A stretch of DNA of 23,887 nucleotides from the IMG/VR virus record IMGVR_UViG_3300030060_001229, positions 393 through 24,279 of that record, one strand, 5' to 3'. Of this stretch, positions 7,273-15,953 are shown one piece after another. This stretch comes from a virus. The notes under the pieces are model-generated. The model was not told the origin of the DNA, did no database searches, and saw nothing but the letters and a program-made list of their open reading frames with translations. The stretch's first letter is position 1. Each line of letters starts with the position of its first letter. The position numbers were made by a program, and so were the translations under genes.

Positions 7273-10200
7273 CAGACGAACCCAAACTTATTAAAGGATC
7301 TGGAGGTTTCTTTGCTCCCAAACCACCACCAGCACCTTATCGTGCTCCTGATACTTTACATAGTAGAAGTTTTGCTACTATTCAAGATTTAATATCTGAG
7401 GGAGAGATTGAAGGTTTTGCAACAGCCTCAAAAGAAGGTAGAGCAAAGGGAACTGCTGCTTATTTAGAAGCTGCAAAGAAAGATGTATTTTTAGATGACA
7501 CTCCAGTTTTAGATGCTAGTGCAGATAGTACTAATCCACAAGCAGTAGATTTTAATTTTGCAGATGTCGGGTTCGACACTCGTTTTGGTGTGTCTAGTCA
7601 AACAGCATTACCTGGAATACCAGCAGAAACCAGATCACCAACTGCTGTTGCCGTTACTGTGACCACTTCTGCTTCTGTTACTAGACAAATTACAAATACA
7701 GATGTCGATGCAGTTATTGTTACTTTAACTTGGCCTCAAATTCAAGTGGCTGAAGATGATGGAGATGTTAGAGGAGATACTGTTGAATACAAGATACAGG
7801 TTCAATACAATTCTGGTGGATATTCAGATATTATAAGTACTTCTGTTAGTGGTAGAACAGCAGATGCTTATGCCAGAGATCATAGAATAAATATTACAGG
7901 TTCTTTTCCTGTAGATATAAGAGTAGTTAGAATTACGGCAGACAGTACTGACGCATCAAGAATCAATGCTTTTCAATTTACAAGTATTCAAGAAGTAATA
8001 GATAACAGTTCAACTTATGATAATAGTGCTTATGCTGCTCTTCGATTAGATAGTAAACAATTCAATCGCATCCCAAGAAGAGCGTACAGAATAAGAGGAA
8101 TAAAAGTAAGAATACCAGGGGCAGGGGCATCAAGTTCTGGTACACCTAGTGTTGATAATGCAACTGGCAGAATAGTTTATCCAGATGGTTATATTTTTAA
8201 TGGAACTATGGGTGCTGCTGTTTACACCAACTGCCCTGCAATGTGTTTACTTGATCTCCTTACAAATACTCGTTATGGTTTAGGAAATCATATTGTTGAC
8301 AGTAACCTAGATTTATTTAGTTTTGTTCACGCGAGTAAATACGCTAATACATTAGTTTCTGATCTTTTAAATAATCAGGAAGCTAGATTTAGTTGCAATG
8401 TTAATATTCAAAGTCCTAAAGAAGCATTTGCAGCAATAAATGATTTGGCTGGTGTTATGAGATGTATGCCAATATGGTCTGCTGGAGGCATAACTTTATC
8501 GCAGGATGAATCAAAATCAGCTAGTTATTTATTTAATTTAGCCAATGTAGGAGAATCAGGTTTTAGTTACTCAGGAAGTAGTTTAAAACAACGTCATAAT
8601 GTTATTTCTGTTAGCTACTTCAATATGGATTCAAAAGAAATTGATTTTGAACCTGTAGAAGATTCAACATCTATATCAAATGTTGGAAGGACAGTAAAAC
8701 AAGTCAAAGCATTTGCTTGCACTTCACGGGGTCAGGCAATAAGACTTGGGAGAGCAATACTATTTGCTGAACAAAATGAATCAGAAACAGTTACTTTTTC
8801 AACCTCGATAGATTCTGGTGTAGTGGTCAGACCTGGAGCCGTTATTGAGATAAACGATCCAGTGAGGGCAGGAGCTAGAAGAGGTGGTCGTGTCGTAGCA
8901 GCAACTACTACTACCATTACTATTGATGCAGAGACACAAACAACTTTACCGTCTTTAACTGATAGCCCAACAATAAGCGTAATTCTTTCAGATGGATCGG
9001 TAGAATCTAAATCTATATCTAATATCTCAGGTGCAGTTTTAACTGTAAGTTCTGCATTTACATCAGCACCAAATGTTAATTCTCCTTATTTAATATCCAG
9101 TGCAACATTACAAACTCAGTTATTTAGGGTAATTCAAGTAGAAGAACAGGATGATATTAACTATATAATTACAGCTTTGTCTTATGTTGACGGTAAATAT
9201 GATTTTATTGATGATCCAACTGTTTCTTTACCAACAAGAACTATATCGTTACTAAATCAACGTGCACCATCCCCAAGTTTTTTAAATGTTGCTGAAAAAA
9301 CTGTTGTAATTAATAATATTGCTAGAAGTAAACTTATTATTAGCTGGCAAGCTGTAACTGGTGTCACTCAATACCTTATTACTTACAAATATGAAGATAC
9401 TAATTTTATTTCACAAGTAGTATTTAGTACTGATTTTGAACTTTTAGATAGTAAAAAAGGTACTTACACAATTCAAGTACTTTCATATAATCAAGCCTTA
9501 TTTTTATCCAAAAATCCAGCAGAAACTACTTTTAATGCCGTTGGTAAAACTGCTGTACCAGAAAACGTATCTGGATTAACTATTGAACCTGTTAATGAAC
9601 AACTAGCAAGAATAAGATTCAATCAAGCAACTGCTATTGATGTATTACATGGTGGTCGTGTTTATATAAGACATTCAAATTTAACTGGAGGGTCTGCTGT
9701 ATTCCAAGCAGCCCAAGACATCATTCAAGCTGTACCTGGTAACGCAACTGAAGCCTTAGTTCCAGCATTAGCTGGTACATATCTTGTTAAGTTTCAAGAT
9801 GATGGAGGTAGGTTTAGTGATACGGCAGCAAGTATAACTGTATCTCTTGTTGATGTTATTGATTCTATTACCATAAAAACAGATAGAGAAGATACTGACG
9901 GTACACCATTTAATGGAACAAAATCTAACGTAACTTTTAGCACAGATAAAGGTGGATTGATTCTCACCAATCCAGCCTCTAATTTAACTGGTACTTATGA
10001 CTTTGTTGATACTTTAGATTTAGGTGGTACATTTTCTCTTACTTTGAAAAGACATTTTCAAGGTGTTGGATATTATACAGGAGATTTATTTGACAACAGA
10101 ACGGATCTTATAGATACATGGGAAAATTTTGATGGAACTGTTGCTAATGAAGCAAATGCAAGAATTTCTGTACGCACCACGACTGATGATCCTAGTAGTT

Positions 10201-10616
10201 CGCCTACATATACAGATTTCAACGATTTTGCTAATGGAGTGTTTAAAGGTAGAGGATTTCAGTTCAGAGTTACTTTAGAAACGGTTGACTCAGCACAAAA
10301 TATGAATCTTCAACAAGCAGGGTACACAGCATCAATGCCATCAAGAGTTGAACAATCTGCTGTTATAGCTTCTGGAGCAGGAGCAAAAGCAGTCACATTT
10401 GCAGCACCATTTTTCGTTGGAACGTCTGCATTAGGAAACTTAAATAGTTTTTTACCTTCTGTTAATATCTCTCCACAAAATATGGCAACAGGAGATTACT
10501 TTGTCTTAAGTGGTATATCTGGAACTGGCTTCACAGTTCATTTTAAAAACTCAAGTAATGCTAGTATTGATAGAAATTTTACATACAGTGCTGCTGGTTT
10601 TGGTAAAGGAGGTTAA
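7269..10616 (+). CDS. Tail tip / host attachment protein, lambda J-like
   Basis: 1115 residues. The N-terminal part carries APDTLHSRSFATIQDLISEGEIEGF, KDVFLDDTPV and, near residue 270, RIPRRAYRIRGIKVRIP; the middle has NTRYGLGNHI and DLAGVMRCMPIWSAGGI. These are the standard blocks of gpJ. Fibronectin-like beta domains follow (for example SKLIISWQAVTGVTQYLITY near 690), and the last ~250 residues are beta-rich and probably the variable receptor-binding part. Length is close to lambda J (about 1130). It closes the tip gene cluster M-L-K-I-J and precedes the fibre genes. The stop overlaps a Shine-Dalgarno-like AAGGAGG. Confidence 0.9.
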   Translation: MTDEPKLIKGSGGFFAPKPPPAPYRAPDTLHSRSFATIQDLISEGEIEGFATASKEGRAKGTAAYLEAAKKDVFLDDTPVLDASADSTNPQAVDFNFADVGFDTRFGVSSQTALPGIPAETRSPTAVAVTVTTSASVTRQITNTDVDAVIVTLTWPQIQVAEDDGDVRGDTVEYKIQVQYNSGGYSDIISTSVSGRTADAYARDHRINITGSFPVDIRVVRITADSTDASRINAFQFTSIQEVIDNSSTYDNSAYAALRLDSKQFNRIPRRAYRIRGIKVRIPGAGASSSGTPSVDNATGRIVYPDGYIFNGTMGAAVYTNCPAMCLLDLLTNTRYGLGNHIVDSNLDLFSFVHASKYANTLVSDLLNNQEARFSCNVNIQSPKEAFAAINDLAGVMRCMPIWSAGGITLSQDESKSASYLFNLANVGESGFSYSGSSLKQRHNVISVSYFNMDSKEIDFEPVEDSTSISNVGRTVKQVKAFACTSRGQAIRLGRAILFAEQNESETVTFSTSIDSGVVVRPGAVIEINDPVRAGARRGGRVVAATTTTITIDAETQTTLPSLTDSPTISVILSDGSVESKSISNISGAVLTVSSAFTSAPNVNSPYLISSATLQTQLFRVIQVEEQDDINYIITALSYVDGKYDFIDDPTVSLPTRTISLLNQRAPSPSFLNVAEKTVVINNIARSKLIISWQAVTGVTQYLITYKYEDTNFISQVVFSTDFELLDSKKGTYTIQVLSYNQALFLSKNPAETTFNAVGKTAVPENVSGLTIEPVNEQLARIRFNQATAIDVLHGGRVYIRHSNLTGGSAVFQAAQDIIQAVPGNATEALVPALAGTYLVKFQDDGGRFSDTAASITVSLVDVIDSITIKTDREDTDGTPFNGTKSNVTFSTDKGGLILTNPASNLTGTYDFVDTLDLGGTFSLTLKRHFQGVGYYTGDLFDNRTDLIDTWENFDGTVANEANARISVRTTTDDPSSSPTYTDFNDFANGVFKGRGFQFRVTLETVDSAQNMNLQQAGYTASMPSRVEQSAVIASGAGAKAVTFAAPFFVGTSALGNLNSFLPSVNISPQNMATGDYFVLSGISGTGFTVHFKNSSNASIDRNFTYSAAGFGKGG

Positions 10617-10617
10617 C

Positions 10618-10638
10618 ATGAAAACAACGAGTATTTAA
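10618..10638 (+). CDS. Six-codon leader ORF before the first fibre gene
   Basis: ATG at 10618 follows a near-perfect Shine-Dalgarno AAGGAGG (10606-10612) by five bases and encodes only MKTTSI before TAA. The fibre GTG start at 10641 comes two bases later and has no Shine-Dalgarno of its own at normal spacing. Ribosomes loaded here could reinitiate at the GTG. It could also be a decayed start region. Function is inference. Confidence 0.4.
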   Translation: MKTTSI

Positions 10639-10640
10639 TT

Positions 10641-11657
10641 GTGGCTGACGTAACTAATTACAACATTGAAGATGCTTCAGGAGCAAACGTAAGAATTGAC
10701 CTGAACAATGTTTTTGGGGCGATTCAGTCAAGTAATTCAAAATCATCGGATTTATCATCAAGTCAATGTGTTGCTGGTATGCTTTTTGTTAATACCACTT
10801 CAAATACTTTAAAAATTAGAAATAGTGCAAATAGTGCTTTTACTGATATAGGAAGTATCAATACAGCTAATTTAGGTCTTTTACCTGTTGCTGGTGGTAC
10901 TATGACAGGTCAACTTTTAACTGATGATGGAGGCACTGCTGCTGCACCAGCTATATCTTTTGACGGTGACTCTGATACTGGATTATTTAGAAGTGCTGCT
11001 AATGAAGTCGCTATTTCTACGGCTGGCACAGAAAGATGGACTTTTTTATCTGACGGTAGTTTAACCACTCATGCTAGAGATGTTGCTGACTTTTTAACAA
11101 CTCGTGGTGCTGCATTTTATACAAATGGTGATAATTTTAATGGGTTAGCTCTTGTAAAAAATCAATATAGCTGGGGTACACCTTTATTTGTTAATTTACT
11201 AAATGCTAGTGGCCAAAAAAATATTTTAGAAATTCAGTACAATACTGGGAGTTCTGGAACGGGAACAGCAGTTGGTGGTATTTCCTGTAACGCTTCTTCA
11301 GTAACTTTTGCAACAAGCTCAGATTACAGATTAAAGGAAAATGCTGTTAGTATTTCAGATGGTATTACGAGACTAAAAACATTAAAACCTTATAGATTTA
11401 ATTTTACTGCTGACACTTCAACAACAGTTGATGGTTTTTTTGCACATGAAGTGACCGCAGTACCAGAGGCTATTACAGGCACAAAAGATCAAGTTGAATT
11501 ACAGGATGATAATATGCGTAATGTTAAAAAAGGTGACCCTGTTTATCAATCTATAGATCAATCAAAATTAGTTCCTTTACTTGTAGCTGCATTACAGGAA
11601 GCAGTTGCTAAAATAGAAACATTAGAAACTAAAGTTGCTGCACTTGAGGGAAGCTAA
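10641..11657 (+). CDS. Tail fibre with C-terminal S74 intramolecular chaperone
   Basis: 338 residues, GTG start. The N-terminal half includes a G-G-T-M-T-G-Q-L motif (GGTMTGQLLTDDGG) and PAISFDGDSDTGLFR, blocks seen in many fibre and neck appendage proteins. The C-terminal domain begins at Ser226-Ser227-Asp228 (SSDYRLKENAVSI) and is a peptidase S74 / endosialidase chaperone: it trimerises, helps folding, then cuts itself off before the Ser-Asp junction. A heptad end (AKIETLETKVAALEGS) forms a coiled coil. The stop TAATG overlaps the next gene. The start choice is tied to the six-codon leader just upstream. Confidence 0.8.
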   Translation: MADVTNYNIEDASGANVRIDLNNVFGAIQSSNSKSSDLSSSQCVAGMLFVNTTSNTLKIRNSANSAFTDIGSINTANLGLLPVAGGTMTGQLLTDDGGTAAAPAISFDGDSDTGLFRSAANEVAISTAGTERWTFLSDGSLTTHARDVADFLTTRGAAFYTNGDNFNGLALVKNQYSWGTPLFVNLLNASGQKNILEIQYNTGSSGTGTAVGGISCNASSVTFATSSDYRLKENAVSISDGITRLKTLKPYRFNFTADTSTTVDGFFAHEVTAVPEAITGTKDQVELQDDNMRNVKKGDPVYQSIDQSKLVPLLVAALQEAVAKIETLETKVAALEGS

Positions 11658-12001
11658 TGGCAATCCAACCTGGAACGTATAATTTTACAGTTCAAAGGAG
11701 ATCAGATCATTCGATTCCTTTGTTATTTAAAGATGGAAATAATGCTGCAATAAATTTAACAGGATTTACTGTAGTAGCACAGGTTTGGGAAGAAACACGC
11801 ACCACAAAATATGCCGATTTTACAACAACTTATACAGATAGAGCAGCAGGGTCAGTGAGTATTGGATTAACAGATGTACAGACTGCTACTTTTACTCCAG
11901 ATATTTTAAAATATGATGTTTTATTAGTAGATGGATCGGGTGACAAAGAATATTATTTAGAAGGTACTATATTTGTAAGTGAAGGGTACACAACAACATG
12001 A
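11657..12001 (+). CDS. Small tail/baseplate protein, BppU-like in form
   Basis: 114 residues, overlapping the upstream stop by one base. It starts IQPGTYNFTVQRRSDHSIPLLFKDGNN and continues as short strands (INLTGFTVVAQVWEE, KYDVLLVDGSGDKEYYLEGTIFV). This resembles the N-terminal domains of baseplate upper proteins that clip fibres to the tail tip. The sequence match is from memory and only of moderate strength. It overlaps the next gene by ATGA (11998-12001). Confidence 0.55.
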   Translation: MAIQPGTYNFTVQRRSDHSIPLLFKDGNNAAINLTGFTVVAQVWEETRTTKYADFTTTYTDRAAGSVSIGLTDVQTATFTPDILKYDVLLVDGSGDKEYYLEGTIFVSEGYTTT

Positions 12002-12219
12002 CCTCTGTAAACATAACAACTACTAAAAATACTGTTACTGTTAATGGAGAGACTTCTGTTGTCACTGTAGCTACGCAAGGGCCACAAGGAGCTTCGACTG
12101 CTATTGATTCAAGTAGTGCAGTTGATAACTCTATAGTGTATTATCACCAATCTAGTGGTACATTTAAAGCAGATGATACTACTACCAAACTTACACTCGT
12201 TAATGGGGGAAATTTTTAG
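11998..12219 (+). CDS. Small tail protein of unknown function
   Basis: 73 residues, Thr/Val/Ser-rich and without cysteines. It has a short ATQGPQGAST segment resembling a single collagen-like turn, then a beta-rich end (SIVYYHQSSGTFKADDTT). It overlaps the upstream gene by four bases and the next gene starts four bases after its stop. Position suggests an adaptor or fibre-linked role; no specific family is recognised. Confidence 0.55.
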   Translation: MTSVNITTTKNTVTVNGETSVVTVATQGPQGASTAIDSSSAVDNSIVYYHQSSGTFKADDTTTKLTLVNGGNF

Positions 12220-12222
12220 GTC

Positions 12223-13773
12223 ATGTCAAACACTATAAGAATTAAAAAAAGAGCAGCGAGTGGATCGGCTGGCGCACCTTCTAGTTTATCCCCATCTGAA
12301 TTAGCTTTTAATGAAAATGACCTGAAATTATATTACGGTTTTGGCGATAATGGATCTACTCCACCTTCTGCAAGTTCAATTATTACCGTTGGTGGTTCTG
12401 GAGCTTTTGTAAGTAAGACAGTTACACAGAACGCAAATAAAGTTTTATCTGGACCTACAACAGGAAGTGATGCTGCACCTACATTTAGAGCTTTAGTTGC
12501 TGCTGATATTCCATCTATTGCTCATACAAAAATATCTGACTTTGATGCTGGTGTTCAAGTAAATAGAGTAGATGAATTAGCAAGTGCAACAAATCCAGTA
12601 ACAGGTGTAACTCCTACTGCTGATGCTCATTTTGCGACTAAGGGTTATGTAGATGGAGTCAGTCAGGGATTAGATATTAAAGAAGCTGTAAAAGTAGCAA
12701 CCACAGCGAATATTACTTTATCTGGTACGCAAACTATTGATGGTGTTGCCGTATCTGCTGATGAAAGAGTTCTTGTTAAAGATCAAAGTACAGCAAGTCA
12801 AAATGGACTGTATCTTTGCAAAGCAAGTACTTGGGCAAGAACAGATGATTTAGCTACTGGTGATGATGCTAGTTCTGTATTCGTATTTGTAGATCAAGGA
12901 ACAGTAAATGCTGACAACGGATTTGTTTGTAGTACTAATAAAGGATCTGCGGTTGTTGGTACAAATAACTTAGCTTTTACACAATTTTCTGGTGCTGGTC
13001 AAATTACGGCTGGAGATGGCCTTGATAAATCAGGAAATACATTATCTCTTGACTTAAAATCCAATGGCGGTCTTGTAATTGAATCTACTGAATTAGCTGT
13101 TGATTTAGCTGCAAGTTCTATAACAGGTACTCTTGCTATTAGTGATGGTGGTACAGGTGGAACAAGTGCTTCTGCTGCACGCACAGCCCTTGGATTAGTT
13201 ATTGGCACAAACGTTCAAGCTTTTGATGCACAGTTAACAGATATTGCTGGATTAACACCTTCTGATGGTAATTTCATCGTTGGTGATGGATCAAACTTTG
13301 TTCTTGAAAGCGGATCAACTGCTAGAGCAAGTATAGGTTTAGCAATCGGTTCTAATGTTCAAGCCTATGATGCTGATTTAGATAATTTATCTGGTATGCA
13401 GTCAGGTGCTTCTGCTGCTTTAGCTTTACTGACTTCTGTAGAGGTTGCAATTCTTGATGGTGCGACTGTAACTACTGCTGAGTTGAATATTCTTGATGGT
13501 GTTACTGCTACTGCTTCTGAATTAAATATTTTAGACGGAGTAACTTCTACCGCAGCAGAATTAAATATTTTAGATGGAGTCACAGCAACAGCAACAGAAA
13601 TAAATGCAGCTTGTGATGGAACTACATCCGCATCTGCTACAACTCTTGCAACAGGAGATCGTTTTGTAACTAACGATGCTGGAACGATGAAACAAGTAGC
13701 ATTGTCTGACCTGGTCACATTCTTAGAAGATGGTGCTACATCTGGTTTCAACATTGATGGGGGAACTTACTAA
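12223..13773 (+). CDS. Long repeat-rich tail fibre protein
   Basis: 516 residues. The N-terminus ([38 protein letters not shown]) is shared in outline with the collagen-like fibre downstream and is probably the tail-binding part. The middle has [16 protein letters not shown], a repeated fibre motif, and a domain of the type [19 protein letters not shown]. Two copies of a GLxIGxNVQAxDAxLxxxxG unit follow, then five copies of a 13-residue repeat based on [13 protein letters not shown]. No S74 domain is present. Such modules are common in cyanophage fibres. A stop and a 25-base gap precede the next fibre. Confidence 0.75.
   Translation: MSNTIRIKKRAASGSAGAPSSLSPSELAFNENDLKLYYGFGDNGSTPPSASSIITVGGSGAFVSKTVTQNANKVLSGPTTGSDAAPTFRALVAADIPSIAHTKISDFDAGVQVNRVDELASATNPVTGVTPTADAHFATKGYVDGVSQGLDIKEAVKVATTANITLSGTQTIDGVAVSADERVLVKDQSTASQNGLYLCKASTWARTDDLATGDDASSVFVFVDQGTVNADNGFVCSTNKGSAVVGTNNLAFTQFSGAGQITAGDGLDKSGNTLSLDLKSNGGLVIESTELAVDLAASSITGTLAISDGGTGGTSASAARTALGLVIGTNVQAFDAQLTDIAGLTPSDGNFIVGDGSNFVLESGSTARASIGLAIGSNVQAYDADLDNLSGMQSGASAALALLTSVEVAILDGATVTTAELNILDGVTATASELNILDGVTSTAAELNILDGVTATATEINAACDGTTSASATTLATGDRFVTNDAGTMKQVALSDLVTFLEDGATSGFNIDGGTY
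13441..13635 (+). repeat. Five 39-bp tandem repeats in the fibre gene
   Basis: Units start at 13441, 13480, 13519, 13558 and 13597 and encode degenerate copies of [13 protein letters not shown]. The middle three are nearly identical in protein but differ at synonymous sites, so the repeat is kept at the protein level. Such arrays can change in copy number by slippage. Confidence 0.85.
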
Positions 13774-13798
13774 AATTAATTTATAAGGAGGTAAGTAA

Positions 13799-14914
13799 AT
13801 GTCGAACCAAATAAGACTTAAAAGAGCAAGTGGAAGCGATCCAAGTGCAAGTGATTTAGTAACAGGTGAAGTAGCTGTAAGAACCGATAATGGGAAATTA
13901 TTTACAAAGAAAGATGATGGAAGTGTAGCTGAAATATCAGGCGGTGGAAGTGCTGGTCCAACTGGTCCGACAGGACCGACAGGACCCACAGGACCGACAG
14001 GACCGCAAGGCCCAGCAGGTGATGACGGAAGCACTGGGCCAACAGGACCGCAAGGACCTCAAGGCAGTCAAGGCTCAACAGGACCAACAGGACCAACAGG
14101 ACCTACAGGTCCGTCTGGAACAGGACCTACAGGCCCACCCGGACCCACTGGACCTACTGGACCATCTGGCACAGGACCCACAGGACCGCCCGGTCCTACA
14201 GGACCTTCGGGAGGAACCGGACCAACCGGACCAACTGGACCAACCGGACCAACCGGATCGACTAACAATAATGCAAGTTTAATTTCATCAGGAACTTTAG
14301 CCAATGCAAGATTACCTTCAACAATAGATGTTTCAACACTAGAAGCTGTAAACTTTCATGATTCCGCTGCCTCTGCTGGAACATTAAATAGTGCTGGCTG
14401 GTCTGCATATCGAAGCGGTAGTGGATTTGAAGCGATAACTATTGTTAAAAGTAGTAGTGGTTATGGAACAGCTTTGTTTATCAAAAGATTAACCAGTTGT
14501 GGCACAGGACATTTAATAACATTTCATTATGGAAGCACTGCTGTAGGAACTATTACTACTGATGGCAGTACATTTTCATTGCATCCTAGTAGTGATTATA
14601 GATTAAAACAAGATGTATCAAATATCACTGATGCAACAACAAAACTAAAGGCATTAAGACCAGTAAATTATAGATGGAAAAGTAATCCGGATCTTGGTTA
14701 TGATACTGGTTTTATCGCACATGAGGTTCAAGAAACAGGTTATTTTAATCGACAAGTTACTGGCGTAAAAGATGGAATGAAAAACAAAGATGACAATCCT
14801 GAAGAACAAGAAGAAGATCTTCAAGGTGTAGATTATAGTAAATTCACTCCAATGCTTGTTGCTGCATTTAAAGAATTAGAAGCTAGAGTCACAGCACTTG
14901 AAGGAGGTAGTTGA
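13799..14914 (+). CDS. Collagen-like tail fibre with S74 chaperone domain
   Basis: 371 residues, with a strong Shine-Dalgarno AAGGAGG at 13785-13791, seven bases before the ATG. Residues 1-50 resemble the start of the previous fibre. Residues 53-153 are collagen-like Gly-X-Y triplets, mostly GPT, with three register breaks (twice SGTG, once SGGT). A short beta region follows. Ser264-Ser265-Asp266 opens the S74 chaperone domain ([13 protein letters not shown]), and the end ([15 protein letters not shown]) is a coiled coil. The design predicts a thin, stiff trimeric fibre folded by its self-cleaving chaperone. The stop TGA overlaps the TTG start of the oxygenase gene. Confidence 0.88.
   Translation: MSNQIRLKRASGSDPSASDLVTGEVAVRTDNGKLFTKKDDGSVAEISGGGSAGPTGPTGPTGPTGPTGPQGPAGDDGSTGPTGPQGPQGSQGSTGPTGPTGPTGPSGTGPTGPPGPTGPTGPSGTGPTGPPGPTGPSGGTGPTGPTGPTGPTGSTNNNASLISSGTLANARLPSTIDVSTLEAVNFHDSAASAGTLNSAGWSAYRSGSGFEAITIVKSSSGYGTALFIKRLTSCGTGHLITFHYGSTAVGTITTDGSTFSLHPSSDYRLKQDVSNITDATTKLKALRPVNYRWKSNPDLGYDTGFIAHEVQETGYFNRQVTGVKDGMKNKDDNPEEQEEDLQGVDYSKFTPMLVAAFKELEARVTALEGGS
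13955..14257 (+). repeat. Collagen-like GPT-repeat DNA
   Basis: This stretch encodes about 100 residues of Gly-X-Y triplets, built largely from variants of GGACCNACN. It is far more GC-rich than the rest of the window and creates long but meaningless frames on the other strand. Proline is mainly at X; GPP triplets with proline at Y occur at two places. Confidence 0.92.
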
Positions 14915-15516
14915 AAGAATTTATACAGGAAATAAAAGTTCTTGATGATAAAGACTTAAAAATTATCAATGACTATATAGATACTCTTGATTTTGCAGTT
15001 AATACTGTATTTAATACAAACGGAACTGTAAGAGAAGATACCAGCATCAGATCAAGCACTGGAACGGCAATGGATGAAAATGACGTTGCCACAAAACTAT
15101 TACATGAAAACATAAATACTGCTTTAATAAAATACAAAAATAGACTGTTTAATTATGATCTTGTTTTAGACTGTTATCCTGTTGTAGGTGCAAAAAATAC
15201 AAGTTCACATAGAGAAGAGATACAAGTTTTACAATACACAGAAGATCAAAAATATAACTGGCACTATGATGCTTGCCCCGACCCAAATAGTAAATTTTAT
15301 CATCGTCAGATTTCTCTTGTTTTGTATTTGAAAGATGACTTTGAGGGAGGAGCTACTAAATTTAAAATGCTTCCGCACCATGAATACAGACCAAAGGCAG
15401 GGTACGGATTATTCTTTCCGTCAAACTGGTGTTTTACACATTGCTCTACACCTTTAGAGTCAGGTGAAAAAAGAGTAGCGGTTACTTGGTATTACTGTAT
15501 GGATAATTTAAATTAA
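14911..15516 (+). CDS. 2-oxoglutarate/Fe(II) oxygenase, prolyl 4-hydroxylase-like
   Basis: 201 residues from a TTG start at 14911 that overlaps the collagen-like fibre stop (TTGA). AAGGAGG (14901-14907) lies just upstream, and no ATG occurs before residue 54, too late for the fold. The double-stranded beta-helix signature is complete: His118-x-Asp120 (NWHYDA), a strand ISLVLYL, GGATKF, then distal His177 (CFTHCS) and Arg188 for 2-oxoglutarate (EKRVAVTW). Family members hydroxylate proline or lysine in proteins, using O2 and 2-oxoglutarate. Being translationally coupled to a collagen-like gene, its likely substrate is that fibre; this is inference. Confidence 0.85.
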   Translation: MKEFIQEIKVLDDKDLKIINDYIDTLDFAVNTVFNTNGTVREDTSIRSSTGTAMDENDVATKLLHENINTALIKYKNRLFNYDLVLDCYPVVGAKNTSSHREEIQVLQYTEDQKYNWHYDACPDPNSKFYHRQISLVLYLKDDFEGGATKFKMLPHHEYRPKAGYGLFFPSNWCFTHCSTPLESGEKRVAVTWYYCMDNLN

Positions 15517-15522
15517 TCTTGT

Positions 15523-15528
15523 TACACT
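15523..15528 (+). promoter_or_regulatory. -10-like hexamer TACACT before the coiled-coil gene
   Basis: TACACT in the 31-base gap after the oxygenase gene, 25 bases before the ATG at 15548. It is preceded by TTGT, as is the similar TACGAT at 15854. No clear -35 is seen. Confidence 0.3.
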
Positions 15529-15547
15529 TAAAAAAACATCAGAACGA

Positions 15548-15718
15548 ATGGCTCGTAAAACAATAGAACAACTTCAGCAAGAACTTAAGGAACTACAAAA
15601 AAATTATGATCAAGCTGTTCAGGTACAAAAAAATTGTCAAGATAGAGCTATTGCTATTGATGCAATATTAAAAGATAGAGCAGAGGAAGAAACTGAAAAA
15701 AAGTCTATTGCGAAATAA
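15548..15718 (+). CDS. Small coiled-coil protein, possible N-terminal half of a frameshift product
   Basis: 56 residues. Residues 1-25 are a strong heptad helix (TIEQLQQELKELQKNYDQAV), followed by a second charged helix rich in Glu/Lys. The frame ends at TAA 15716-15718. Thirteen bases before the stop lies A AAA AAG (15697-15703), the slippery heptamer used in dnaX, with GAGGA (15683-15687) nine bases upstream acting like the dnaX internal Shine-Dalgarno. The -1 frame leads straight into a zinc ribbon without its own start codon. Two products are therefore predicted: 56 residues, and a 94-residue fusion (52 + 42). Confidence 0.7.
   Translation: MARKTIEQLQQELKELQKNYDQAVQVQKNCQDRAIAIDAILKDRAEEETEKKSIAK
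15683..15703 (+). other. Candidate -1 ribosomal frameshift site
   Basis: A Shine-Dalgarno-like GAGGA (15683-15687), a nine-base spacer and the heptamer A AAA AAG (15697-15703) in the frame of the upstream gene. A -1 stop (TGA, 15694-15696) lies immediately before, so the -1 frame is only reachable by slipping here. A small stem (GCAG 15726-15729 with CTGC 15738-15741) lies 22 bases downstream, farther than usual for a stimulator. Confidence 0.6.
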
Positions 15719-15831
15719 TAGAAAAGCAGTGTAGATGCTGCGGTAAAATATTTTCTACCACAGAACAAAGAAGAAAATATTGTTCTAATGCCTGTAAAAC
15801 TAGATATTATCGCAGAAAAAAAGCTAGTTAG
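15697..15831 (+). CDS. Zinc-ribbon reading frame without a start codon (-1 frame)
   Basis: The frame opens after TGA 15694-15696 and runs to TAG 15829-15831. It contains CRCCGKIFSTTEQRRKYCSNACKTRYYRRKK: a CxxCGK...YCSxxCK zinc ribbon with a very basic end, typical of small nucleic-acid-binding proteins. No ATG, GTG or TTG lies in frame before the cysteines; the first codons are AAA AAA GTC TAT TGC. The best reading is that it forms the C-terminal half of the coiled-coil protein by -1 slippage. A one-base indel in the seven-A run, or an unusual ATA start at 15715 or 15718, would be alternatives. Confidence 0.65.
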   Translation, partial: KKVYCEIIEKQCRCCGKIFSTTEQRRKYCSNACKTRYYRRKKAS

Positions 15832-15851
15832 TTTCAGTTGATACTTGTCTT

Positions 15852-15871
15852 GTTACGATTCCTAGCGTAAC
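15852..15871 (+). other. Small hairpin in the gap 15832-15953
   Basis: GTTACG (15852-15857) can pair with CGTAAC (15866-15871) around an eight-base loop. There is no T run, so it is not a clear terminator. Apart from this and a TACGAT hexamer (15854-15859), the gap holds nothing recognisable. Confidence 0.35.
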
Positions 15872-15953
15872 GTAAAGTGGAGCTAAGGCTAAAATTCCTG
15901 TGAAGGTTATGATAGTAACAGGTACTAAAGCTCTTAAAAACGTTTCTTTAATC

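Noticed and set aside
13365-14304. Long frames on the - strand and in another + frame (GPV repeats, Gln/Asp repeats)
   Set aside because: They are reflections of the collagen-like and fibre repeats; composition is dictated by the GPT codons and no start or family pattern supports them.
15838-15860. Promoter TTGATA / TACGAT before the small membrane protein
   Set aside because: The two hexamers are only ten bases apart, which is too close for a sigma70 promoter.
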